Source: Falsirhodobacter xinxiangensis
GTDB lineage: Bacteria; Pseudomonadota; Alphaproteobacteria; Rhodobacterales; Rhodobacteraceae
Direction: 5' to 3'
Assembly: GCF_004959935.1 (NCBI RefSeq)
Contig: NZ_SMYN01000004.1
Location: forward strand, 271,734 to 335,733
Length of the DNA stretch: 64,000 nucleotides
Shown here piece after piece: positions 26,439-34,198 of the stretch. The position numbers were made by a program, and so were the translations under genes. The notes under the pieces were generated by a model. That model saw nothing but the letters and a program-made list of their open reading frames with translations. It searched no databases and was not told the origin of the DNA. Positions within the stretch are counted from its first letter, which is position 1; every line of letters starts with the position of its first letter.

Positions 26439-27556
26439 ACGCGCCCAAGGCCCGGCTTGTGTGGTTCGATGCCAACCGCGCCCTGGCGGCGGTCGGGGTC
26501 GTGCTGATCCACTGCACCACCGATTTCTCCGGCACCGTCTTTCCCAATGCCGAACCCGCGGACCGCACCATCCCTGTCCTGCTGCGGTCCATCGCCGAGC
26601 TTTCGGGGTCGGAGATGTTCTTCACCTTCTCGCTGTTTCTGATGGCGTTCAAGCTGGACCGACGCCGCCCGGAATATGGCGAGGCGATCCGCGAACAGGC
26701 GCGCAGGCTTCTGGTGCCGTTTCTGGTCTGGACGGTCTTCTATGCCTTCTTCCGGCTGCTGAAGGCGAACGAGTTCGGTTACGGGCAGGCGATCTGGGAC
26801 CAGCTTTCGCGGCCCGCGTCCTGGGCCGGGTATCTGGCCTTGGGCGAGGCGCAGTATCACATGCACTTCCTGCCCACCCTGTTCCTTCTGTTCCTGTTCT
26901 TTCCGGTGATGCGGCTGGGGCAGCGTTATCCGATCTTCGGGCTGTGCGTGATCGCCGCGCTGGGGGTGATGCAATACGCTCAGGGCTGGGTCTGGGGGCT
27001 GGGGCTGGAGCCTGACCTGCGCGATTTCGCGATCCGGGCAATCAAGGTGATGGCCTATGTCGCCTATGGCATCGCGGCCTTCTCGCTGTTCGGGCTGTGG
27101 AAGGAAGGTATCCCGCGCGGGGAATCCCGTCTGCTGCGGCGCGGGGCGATGTGGCTGGTGGTGCTGGCATGGCTGGCGACGCTGCCTGCCTTTGGCGAGG
27201 CGTGGATGACCGGGCGTTACGCGGTGCGGGAAAGCTGGGCGTTCTATGGCCATTTCCTGATGCCGCTGGTGGTCTTCACCGTGTTCATGGCCAGCCAGTA
27301 TGGCGAATGGTCCCCACGGTGGAGCAGGCTGGCGAAATATACCTTCGGCGTCTATCTGATCCATCCGGCGGTGATCGACCTTTATGACATCGCGATGCAC
27401 CGCGCCGCGCTGACGCAGATCGAGCCGTGGATCATCGTGACGACGCGCTTCGCCTTTGCGCTTCCGGGGGCCTTCGCGGTGGCTTGGATCATCTCGAAGA
27501 TCCCGTTTCTGGCATGGACCATCGGGCTTGGGCCTGCGCCGTGGGAACGGAAATGA
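26435..27556 (+). CDS. acyltransferase 3 family membrane protein
   Basis: 373 residues with about ten membrane helices. WFDANRALAAVGVVLIHC at the N-terminus is the acyltransferase-3 signature with the key Arg and His; FTFSLFLMAFKLDRR and LAKYTFGVYLIHPAVIDL are also typical. Such proteins O-acetylate exopolysaccharides and lipids. It sits between a DUF3131 gene and the GT2 synthase and overlaps both by 4 nt, so modification of that polymer is the natural inference. Confidence 0.88.
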   Translation: MNAPKARLVWFDANRALAAVGVVLIHCTTDFSGTVFPNAEPADRTIPVLLRSIAELSGSEMFFTFSLFLMAFKLDRRRPEYGEAIREQARRLLVPFLVWTVFYAFFRLLKANEFGYGQAIWDQLSRPASWAGYLALGEAQYHMHFLPTLFLLFLFFPVMRLGQRYPIFGLCVIAALGVMQYAQGWVWGLGLEPDLRDFAIRAIKVMAYVAYGIAAFSLFGLWKEGIPRGESRLLRRGAMWLVVLAWLATLPAFGEAWMTGRYAVRESWAFYGHFLMPLVVFTVFMASQYGEWSPRWSRLAKYTFGVYLIHPAVIDLYDIAMHRAALTQIEPWIIVTTRFAFALPGAFAVAWIISKIPFLAWTIGLGPAPWERK

Positions 27557-29373
27557 GCGACTTCTATTTCACGAAGTTCGAACATCGCCGCCCGCCCGAG
27601 CCACTGCGATACTCGGCGGTGCGCGAGGGGGTGTGGCAGTTCCTTGCCACGCTCAGCCTCGTGCTGGGGGGATGGTATATCCTGTTCCGCTGGACCTCGT
27701 CGCTGAACCATGACGCGATGTGGTTCGCGGTGCCGCTGGTGCTGGCGGAAACCTTCGCCTTCGTCGGGCTGATCCTGTTCACGATCAACCTGTGGCAGGA
27801 TCAGCCGGTGGTCATCCCCGACGCACCCGCCCTGATCGAAGATGTGGACCCCGGCAATCCAGAGCCGGGTCGCCCCATCGCGGTGGACGTGCTGTTCGCG
27901 ACCTATAACGAAGACCCGGAGCTGGTGCGCTTGGGCATCATTGATGCCAAGGCCGTCGAATATCCCCATCCCATCGACATCCGCATCCATATCCTCGACG
28001 ACGGTCGTCGCCCCGAAATGCGCGCGGTCTGCGATCAGGAGGGCGTGAACTACATCACCCGCGCCACCAACGAGGGTTACAAGGCCGGGAACCTTCGCAA
28101 CGCGATGGAGAAGACCTCGGGCGATTTCCTTGTCATCTGCGATGCGGATACGCGGCCCTTTCCGACGATCCTGACCCATACGCTGGGCCATTTCCGCGAT
28201 CCGAAGATGGCTTGGGTGCAGACGCCGCAATGGTTCTACGACCTGCCCGAAGGCGAGCGTCTGCCCGCCCGGTTGGGCCGACGCCTTGGCGCGCCGGGGC
28301 GGTGGCTGGGGCGCGGGATCGAGGGGGTGCTCGGCGAGATCACCTTCGGCGCGGACCCGTTCGTGAGCGATCCGCAGATGTTCTATGACGTGATCCTGCG
28401 CCGCCGGAACCGCGCCAATGCCGCCTTTTGCTGCGGCGCAGGCTCGATCCACCGGCGCGAGGCGGTGATGGAGGCCGCGCTGCGCAGCTTCGGCGCCAGC
28501 GTCGAACGCCGCGTGCTGCAGACCGAGGAGGAGGTGACCCTTGCCAGCCGCGAAAGATCCGTCGCCCCTGAATTGATGGAAGCGATCCGCACCGAAGCCG
28601 TGGTGGCCGAGGTGCTGACCCCGTATCGTTTCCATGTGTCCGAAGACATCTACACCTCCATCGTGCTGCATGCGGATCGCGAGCGGGGGTGGAAATCGGT
28701 CCTGCACCCGACCATCGAGAGCCGGATGCTGTCGCCGCAGGACCTGCTGTCATGGACGATCCAGCGGTTCAAATACGCGGGTGGCAGCCTTGATATCCTG
28801 TTCCACGACAACCCGCTGTTCCGCCCCGGCCTGACCTTTGCGCAGCGGCTGATGTATGGATCGACCTTCTGGTCCTATCTGGGGTCGATCTGGAACCTGA
28901 TCTTTCTGATCGCGCCCGCCGTCTATCTGTTCACCGGGGTCGCGCCGGTTTCGGCATATACGGTGGAATTCTTCGTCCATGTGATCCCGTTCCTGCTGGT
29001 TCTGGAACTGGCCACGATGGTCGGGACGTGGGGGATCGCGGGTTATGCCGCCAAGACGTCGTATCTGGCGTTCTTTCCCATCGGGCTGAAGGCGCTGAAG
29101 GCGGTTCTGTCCGGGCAGAAGATCTCGTTCCCCGTCACGCCCAAGGATCGCCAGTCGGGGCGGTTCCTGCATCTGGTGCGCCCGCAGCTTGCCATCGTCG
29201 TGCTGACGGTCGCCTCGGTCGTCTGGGCGTCGGGCTGGCTGATCGCGGGACGGGGGGACTGGACGCTGGCGGGCGTGGTGACGAACGGGCTTTGGGGCCT
29301 GAACAACTGCATGGCGATGGGCGGGATGATCGCCGCCGCGCTGTGGCAACCCGAGGAAACGGAGGGAGCATGA
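27553..29373 (+). CDS. cellulose-synthase-like family 2 glycosyltransferase (exopolysaccharide synthase)
   Basis: 606-residue processive GT2. Two N-terminal helices (about 28-90), a cytoplasmic catalytic domain, then about five helices. All core motifs are visible: ILDDG (Asp149-Asp150), CDADTRP (Asp197, Asp199), SED (363-365) and QRFKYAGG (from Gln404), the equivalent of QxxRW with Tyr in place of Trp. No C-terminal PilZ domain is present, unlike BcsA, so direct c-di-GMP control is not expected. The sugar and linkage cannot be told; beta-glucan types such as curdlan are possible. ATGA overlaps on both sides. Confidence 0.87.
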   Translation: MSDFYFTKFEHRRPPEPLRYSAVREGVWQFLATLSLVLGGWYILFRWTSSLNHDAMWFAVPLVLAETFAFVGLILFTINLWQDQPVVIPDAPALIEDVDPGNPEPGRPIAVDVLFATYNEDPELVRLGIIDAKAVEYPHPIDIRIHILDDGRRPEMRAVCDQEGVNYITRATNEGYKAGNLRNAMEKTSGDFLVICDADTRPFPTILTHTLGHFRDPKMAWVQTPQWFYDLPEGERLPARLGRRLGAPGRWLGRGIEGVLGEITFGADPFVSDPQMFYDVILRRRNRANAAFCCGAGSIHRREAVMEAALRSFGASVERRVLQTEEEVTLASRERSVAPELMEAIRTEAVVAEVLTPYRFHVSEDIYTSIVLHADRERGWKSVLHPTIESRMLSPQDLLSWTIQRFKYAGGSLDILFHDNPLFRPGLTFAQRLMYGSTFWSYLGSIWNLIFLIAPAVYLFTGVAPVSAYTVEFFVHVIPFLLVLELATMVGTWGIAGYAAKTSYLAFFPIGLKALKAVLSGQKISFPVTPKDRQSGRFLHLVRPQLAIVVLTVASVVWASGWLIAGRGDWTLAGVVTNGLWGLNNCMAMGGMIAAALWQPEETEGA

Positions 29374-30692
29374 GCTTTCGCAGGAACCTTGCGCGGGCGC
29401 GCAGCCATATCATCTTCATCGTCGCGCTTCTGGCCGGGCTGGCGCTGGAGCTGCATCTGGAAGGGCTGCTGCGAAATCCCTTCGCCGCGCCCGCCCAGCC
29501 CGAACCCTTGGATCAGATCGAGGCGGTGCCGATGCCGCTGGCCGTTCCCGGCCCGCCCTCCGAGGCCGATCTTGAACAGGCGCGCACCGCATGGCGCTAT
29601 TTCCAGAACAACATCCATCCCGAAACCGGCCTTGCCAATTCCGCCGACCAATATCCATCGACCACCATGTGGGAGACGGGGTCGTTCCTGATCGCGCTGA
29701 TTTCGGCCCACCGGCTTCAGATCGTGGACGATGCCGAGGTGGAGGCCCGCCTGACCCGCGCGTTGGAAAGCCTTGCCCGCATTCCGCTGTTCGAAGACAG
29801 CCTGCCGAACAAGGCCTATGACGTGCGCAGCCTTGCGATGGTGAATTACCAGAACCAGCCCACCGCCATCGGCCTTGGCTGGTCCGCGCTGGACATGGCG
29901 CGGCTTTTGTCGGCGCTGGAGGCGGTCGAGCGGAACTATCCCGACCAAGCGGGGCGGGTGGATGCGGTCCTGTCGCGTTTCGATCTGGCGCGGTTGGTGC
30001 GCGAGGGGCGGCTGAACGGGTCCAACGTGACCGACGGGCTGACCGTCGAACATCAGGAGGGGCGGATCGGATACGAGCAATATGGCGGCAAGGCGCTGAT
30101 GCTCTATGGCCTTGACGCGCTGCATGCGGTGGGGATCGAGGATAACCTCGTGGTGCGCGACGTGGGCGGCGTGACGGTTCCGGCGGATGGGCGGTTGAAC
30201 CGCAATCAGGTTCCGGCCTTCATCACCAGCGAGCCGTTCATTCTGGACGGGCTGGAATTCGGCTTCGACGGCACCTCGCATCGCTTCGCCTCGGCGGTCT
30301 ATCTTGCGCAGGAGATGCGCTATCGCGAGACGGGCGTACTGACGGCGGTGACAGAGGGGCACATCTCGGAAGCGCCCTATTTCGCCTATGCCACCGTCTG
30401 GGGCGGGGGCGCGCCCTGGGCCGTGCTGACGCTGGCGGGGGATCGGCTGGACAGCCGCCGCACGCTGAGCGTCAAGGCCGCCTTCGGCTGGGACGCGCTG
30501 TTCGACACGGGATATACGGACGAATTGCTGGCGGGCGTCGCCGCGCTAGCCGACCCGCAGAAAGGCTGGCCCGAGGGGCTTTATGAAGCGTCGGGCGAGG
30601 TGAACGACAGCTTCACCGCGAATACGAATGCGGTGGTGCTGGCCTCGATCGCGTTCCGCAGCCACGGGCCGCTTCTGGCCGTGGGGAAATGA
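29370..30692 (+). CDS. DUF3131 protein, membrane-anchored (second copy)
   Basis: 440 residues. An uncleaved N-terminal helix (about 12-29) then a DUF3131 domain with YPSTTMWETGS, LPNKAYD, VNYQNQP, EGRIGYEQYGG and LDGLEFGFD, clearly paralogous to the copy on the other side of the synthase but without its Cys-rich tail. GGAGGGAGC before ATG. Anchoring next to the synthase suggests action on the chain as it enters the periplasm. Confidence 0.78.
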   Translation: MSFRRNLARARSHIIFIVALLAGLALELHLEGLLRNPFAAPAQPEPLDQIEAVPMPLAVPGPPSEADLEQARTAWRYFQNNIHPETGLANSADQYPSTTMWETGSFLIALISAHRLQIVDDAEVEARLTRALESLARIPLFEDSLPNKAYDVRSLAMVNYQNQPTAIGLGWSALDMARLLSALEAVERNYPDQAGRVDAVLSRFDLARLVREGRLNGSNVTDGLTVEHQEGRIGYEQYGGKALMLYGLDALHAVGIEDNLVVRDVGGVTVPADGRLNRNQVPAFITSEPFILDGLEFGFDGTSHRFASAVYLAQEMRYRETGVLTAVTEGHISEAPYFAYATVWGGGAPWAVLTLAGDRLDSRRTLSVKAAFGWDALFDTGYTDELLAGVAALADPQKGWPEGLYEASGEVNDSFTANTNAVVLASIAFRSHGPLLAVGK

Positions 30693-30693
30693 C

Positions 30694-31737
30694 GTGCGGG
30701 CGGGGCTGATCCTTGCCGTGCTTGCCACGGCGGGTCACGCGCAGACCGCCCCGCCGACAGGTGTGCCGCGCAACCTGACCGTCGCGCCGCCGGGGGCGAG
30801 CGATGTTGCGCTGGCCGAGACGGATGTGCCAAGCGGCCGCTTTTCCGGCCCATGGCAGACGGGGGCCTTGGACGGGTTCAGGTTCCGGCGGTTCCCGGAT
30901 GCGACCGCCTCGGTCGGCCCGGATCAGCAGATGGGCGAATGGCGGATCGACATCGCCTGCGCGCCGCAGACGGGGACTTGCGATTACACGCCGCATGGCA
31001 CGCCGCCCGAAAATGCGGCGCAGGTGGCGCGGCGTCTGGGCGGATGGCTCGTGCGATTGCCGCCGCCCCCTGCGCCTCCCGAACCACCCGAACCGCCGGA
31101 AGCGGCGGAGCCGGACCCGCCGCCGCCCGATCCGCCCGAAGACGCGGCTGCCGAACCGGAGCCCGCGCCCGCACCCACCCCCGTTCCCCCGCCGGAACCG
31201 GAGCCCGCGCCCGAGCCGCCGCCCGCGCCGCAGCCCGCCGCGGTGGCCCCCGTCGCGCCGCCACCGGAACTGGACGCAGCACCCGCTGCCCCCGTCCGGA
31301 CAGAATCGCTGGCTCCGACGCTTCCGCTTGCCTCGGCGCCGCCATCGGCAACGGCGGCGCCGCCCGCGACCGCGCCGCGTGCCGTTGCGACCACGGGTCC
31401 GACCGTTCTGCCGCCCGTCGCGCCCCAGCCATTGCCCCCGCGATCCGCAACCCCGCGCGCGGCCGCCGCCCCGGCTCCCGCTGCCGCCCCGGCTCCTGCC
31501 GCCGTTCCGGAACCGCGCTGCGCCTGCGTGTGCGATCTGCTGCCCGAGGGCGAGCCGATGGCGCGGCTTCAGGCGCTTCTGGCCAAAGCGGGCCACGATC
31601 CCGGCCCCATCGACGGTAGCGTCGGCCCTCGGACCCGCGCCGCCGCGCGTGAGGCTTTCGGGCCGCAGGTGGATATTTTCGCAGCGGCGGCATCGCTCAA
31701 TCTGCTGGAACGCCTGCTATGTTCGGACCCGCAGTGA
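30694..31737 (+). CDS. Pro-rich periplasmic protein with C-terminal peptidoglycan-binding domain
   Basis: 347 residues from a GTG one base after the preceding stop; this start gives a clean signal peptide cleaved near HAQ (17). An N-terminal module (about 40-120) contains D60-G-F-R-F-R-R-F-P-D69 and cysteines 89 and 96. A Pro/Glu/Ala-rich spacer runs from about 124 to 274. The C-terminus (from about 291) is a PG_binding_1-type repeat (LLAKAGHDPGPIDGSVGPRTRAA). The N-terminal module recurs in the next protein. A periplasm-spanning adaptor is the likely role. Its 3' end overlaps the next gene by 19 nt. Confidence 0.72.
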   Translation: MRAGLILAVLATAGHAQTAPPTGVPRNLTVAPPGASDVALAETDVPSGRFSGPWQTGALDGFRFRRFPDATASVGPDQQMGEWRIDIACAPQTGTCDYTPHGTPPENAAQVARRLGGWLVRLPPPPAPPEPPEPPEAAEPDPPPPDPPEDAAAEPEPAPAPTPVPPPEPEPAPEPPPAPQPAAVAPVAPPPELDAAPAAPVRTESLAPTLPLASAPPSATAAPPATAPRAVATTGPTVLPPVAPQPLPPRSATPRAAAAPAPAAAPAPAAVPEPRCACVCDLLPEGEPMARLQALLAKAGHDPGPIDGSVGPRTRAAAREAFGPQVDIFAAAASLNLLERLLCSDPQ

Positions 31738-33011
31738 GATGGAAAAGGCGGGGCAGGGTGATCTGGAAGTCAGGAGCCTTCGCCGCGATGCTGGCGGGCG
31801 CCGCCGCCGCGCAGGAAGGGCCGGGGCCGGCGCTGGTCGATACCTCGTCCCCCTTCGCGCCGGGCGCGTCCGAGGTTCTGATCGACACGCCCAACGTCTT
31901 CTTCTGGTCCCGCTATCAGCAAGGAGAGCGGGACGGCTGGCACTACCGCCTCTATCCCGATGGGCGGGCGGTGATCAGCCGCGATCCTGCGTTCCGGGCA
32001 GGGCGGCATGCGCTGGACTGCGCGGGCGCGCCCTGCGCGGCGCGGGGCCTGCCGCCCGAGGCCGAGCCGCTGGCCCGCGACCTGGCGCGCTGGGCGGAGT
32101 TCGGGGGCCATCCGCCGCCTCCCGCGCCGCCGCCGATCCCGGCAGCGGATGCGGCCCCGGTTGCGGTTGCCGAAAGCGCGCCGCTTGGCGCACCGACCCC
32201 GGATGTGCCGCCCCCGCCCGACACGCCCCCACCCGGACCGCGTCTGCCCGAACCGCGTCTGGTCGAGGCAGTGGAGTTCCCCGAGGAACCCGTCGCGACA
32301 CCGGGCCGCGACACCGCCCCGCCGACCCCCACGCGCCGTTTCCGGTTCGATTGCAGCATCACGGGCAGCGCCGGGCTGACCTATCGCGCGCCGTCCACGG
32401 GCAACCTTCGCAGCGGCAAGCTGTCGGGCACGGTCGGCTGCAACATCGCGCATCGGTCCGGCCTGTCCTTGCGGCTGTCCTTCACGGGCTTTCCCATCGC
32501 GTCGCAGCGCAGCGCGTCGGACTCCAACTTCAGCTATGCCCTGTCATGGCGCGCGCCGATGGGGTTTCTGGTGCAATATGCCAGCTACTCCGGGCGGTTG
32601 CCGCGTCAGGCGCAGGATGTGATCGGCGCGTTCGGCCAAGGCGGGCTTCGCATCTCGCGCCCGCTGCCCGCGTGGGATCTGGGCGAGGCGACGGGGATCG
32701 ACGCCCTGGGCAAGCTGAACTGTTCCGGCTTTGCCGCCGTGTCGCGGTCATCGAAGTCAAGCGGCGGCATCACCTGCGGCGTGACCGCGTTCGAAAAGCT
32801 GACCTTGCGCGCGACGGCCAACATCTATTCCCCCGGCGATCAGGACGCCTCGGACGCAGATTACACCTATTCGGCCAGCTATGCGATCAACGACAAGCTG
32901 GCGGTGGAATACGCGAATTATGCGGGCAACCGTTTCGCGTGGAATGGCGGGGGCGACAGCCTTGGCCTTCGCAGCGGGTCGATCCGCATGACCTATCGGT
33001 TCAGCTTCTGA
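31719..33011 (+). CDS. Pro-rich outer-membrane beta-barrel protein, polysaccharide export candidate
   Basis: 430 residues. Signal sequence to about residue 32 (AAAAQEG); a GTG 13 codons in is an alternative start. The N-terminal module has D72-G-W-H-Y-R-L-Y-P-D81 and cysteines 101 and 106, the same pattern and Asp-to-Cys spacing (20) as the preceding protein. A Pro-rich spacer (about 131-205) follows. The rest is alternating beta strands (LSLRLSFTGFP, NFSYALSWRA, YTYSASYAI) ending in Phe (MTYRFSF), as for outer-membrane barrels. About 12 strands would fit. I know of no named family. Confidence 0.68.
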   Translation: MFGPAVRWKRRGRVIWKSGAFAAMLAGAAAAQEGPGPALVDTSSPFAPGASEVLIDTPNVFFWSRYQQGERDGWHYRLYPDGRAVISRDPAFRAGRHALDCAGAPCAARGLPPEAEPLARDLARWAEFGGHPPPPAPPPIPAADAAPVAVAESAPLGAPTPDVPPPPDTPPPGPRLPEPRLVEAVEFPEEPVATPGRDTAPPTPTRRFRFDCSITGSAGLTYRAPSTGNLRSGKLSGTVGCNIAHRSGLSLRLSFTGFPIASQRSASDSNFSYALSWRAPMGFLVQYASYSGRLPRQAQDVIGAFGQGGLRISRPLPAWDLGEATGIDALGKLNCSGFAAVSRSSKSSGGITCGVTAFEKLTLRATANIYSPGDQDASDADYTYSASYAINDKLAVEYANYAGNRFAWNGGGDSLGLRSGSIRMTYRFSF

Positions 33012-33024
33012 AAGGAGGGTGGGG

Positions 33025-33921
33025 ATGCTTCGACGTCTGGCCATCGCACTGACCATGATCCTGTCGCTTGCCGGGGCGGGCACCGTGCAGGAGGATGCCG
33101 AGATGCGCAGCAGCGTGCTGCGTCAGGGCGTCGGCTATGCGGTCTATCTGCCGCCGGGATACGAGGAGGACAGCCGCGCCTATCCCGTTATCTATCTGCT
33201 GCACGGGGCGGTGGATGGGCAGCCTGCCGACTGGTTCCGCTTCGTCGCCATCGACCGGCTGCTGGACCGCCTGATTGCCGAAGGGCGCATCCCGCCCGTC
33301 ATCGCCGTCGCCCCGGACGGGCGGCGGAACGAGGAGAACCTGCCCGCGACCTATTTCCTGAACGATGCCGATGGCGGGTTCGAATGGGAGCGCATGTTCA
33401 TCACCGAGTTCGTTCCCTATGTCGAACGCCGCTATCGTGCCATCGTGGGGACCGAGGCGCGTATGATGCTGGGCATTTCCATGGGCGGCTTTGCCGCGAC
33501 GGTCTATCAGCTGCGATACCCCGACATGTTCGGCGGCGCGGCAGTGCTGAGCGGCGCGTTCCGCACCGATGCCGAAATGATCGGGATGGCGCAGCCCCCA
33601 TACGAGCGCCGCTTTGCCGGGGCTTTCGGCGCGGGGCTGGAGGGGGAGGCGCGGCTGAACGAAGCCTATCGACGGTCCGATCCGGTCGCGATGGCGGCCG
33701 GGGCGCAGACCTCGCAGCAGATGGGGTTCGGCTTCTGGTTCGACATCGGCGCGGACGATCCGTTCTTTGCCGGGAACGCTGCCATGCATATCGCGCTGCG
33801 CGATGCGGGGATCGCGCACCAGTTCCGCGTGGGGCATGGCAAGCACGACTGGCGATACTGGGACGGCGCGCTGGAGCCTGCGCTGCTGTTCCTGTCGGAC
33901 CGGATGCGCCGCCGCGACTGA
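33025..33921 (+). CDS. secreted alpha/beta-hydrolase esterase (esterase D / acetylxylan-esterase-like)
   Basis: 298 residues. Short signal-like N-terminus (LRRLAIALTMILSLAGAG). Esterase-D type core: YAVYLPPGYEE, YLLHGAVDG (oxyanion side), nucleophile Ser in GISMGG (about 155), acidic residue near DIGADDPF and His in GHGKHDWRYW (about 276). AGGAGG lies 7 nt before ATG. Last gene of the polysaccharide operon; a partner to the acyltransferase, removing acyl groups from the polymer, is inferred. Confidence 0.8.
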   Translation: MLRRLAIALTMILSLAGAGTVQEDAEMRSSVLRQGVGYAVYLPPGYEEDSRAYPVIYLLHGAVDGQPADWFRFVAIDRLLDRLIAEGRIPPVIAVAPDGRRNEENLPATYFLNDADGGFEWERMFITEFVPYVERRYRAIVGTEARMMLGISMGGFAATVYQLRYPDMFGGAAVLSGAFRTDAEMIGMAQPPYERRFAGAFGAGLEGEARLNEAYRRSDPVAMAAGAQTSQQMGFGFWFDIGADDPFFAGNAAMHIALRDAGIAHQFRVGHGKHDWRYWDGALEPALLFLSDRMRRRD

Positions 33922-33929
33922 CCCGTCTT

Positions 33930-33944
33930 TATAAGATCCTTATA
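33930..33944. promoter_or_regulatory. perfect palindrome upstream of the kdp genes, possible KdpE site
   Basis: TATAAGATCCTTATA: 6-bp arms around ATC, strikingly AT-rich for this genome, about 85 nt before the first kdp-region frame. KdpE binds a T/A-rich site before kdpF in E. coli, so this is a candidate operator; it may also serve as a -10 region. Confidence 0.45.
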
Positions 33945-34027
33945 TCTTCGCCTGCGCGCCCGTCTCGATTCCCTATGCGACAAGGATCACCTTCGCCGCG
34001 ATGAGCTGTCCCTTATCGAGGTATCGA

Positions 34028-34108
34028 ATGGAAATCCTTGTCCTCCTGCTGACCGCCGGGTTCTTTGCCGCCGCGTTTGCCTATATCCGCGCGTGCGAGA
34101 AACTCTGA
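34028..34108 (+). CDS. candidate 26-residue membrane peptide upstream of kdpF
   Basis: Single hydrophobic helix (MEILVLLLTAGFFAAAFAYI) ending RACEKL. Its TGA overlaps the kdpF ATG (TGATG), so the two are probably co-translated. It is similar in size to KdpF but distinct in sequence. No assigned function. Confidence 0.6.
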   Translation: MEILVLLLTAGFFAAAFAYIRACEKL

Positions 34109-34197
34109 TGCTGCTCGATTATATCCTTGGCGGCGGGGTAGCCGCCTTCCTGCTGGTCTATCTGACCTATGCGCTGGTCCGGCCGGAGCGGTTCTGA
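34108..34197 (+). CDS. kdpF: K+-transporting ATPase small subunit KdpF
   Basis: 29 residues with one helix ([20 protein letters not shown]) and the typical end RPERF; KdpF from E. coli is also 29 residues and ends similarly. It stabilises the KdpABC complex. One base separates its stop from the kdpA start. Confidence 0.85.
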   Translation: MLLDYILGGGVAAFLLVYLTYALVRPERF

Positions 34198-34198
34198 C

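Noticed and set aside
31050..31520. apparent tandem repeat or micro-satellite of CCG/CCC units
   Set aside because: It is the coding sequence of a Pro/Ala/Glu-rich linker; no regular DNA period.
30803..33052. 749-codon frame overlapping the two Pro-rich proteins in another frame
   Set aside because: Arg/Pro-rich frame-shifted reading of proline codons. The chosen frames give signal peptides, a peptidoglycan-binding domain and a barrel ending in Phe.
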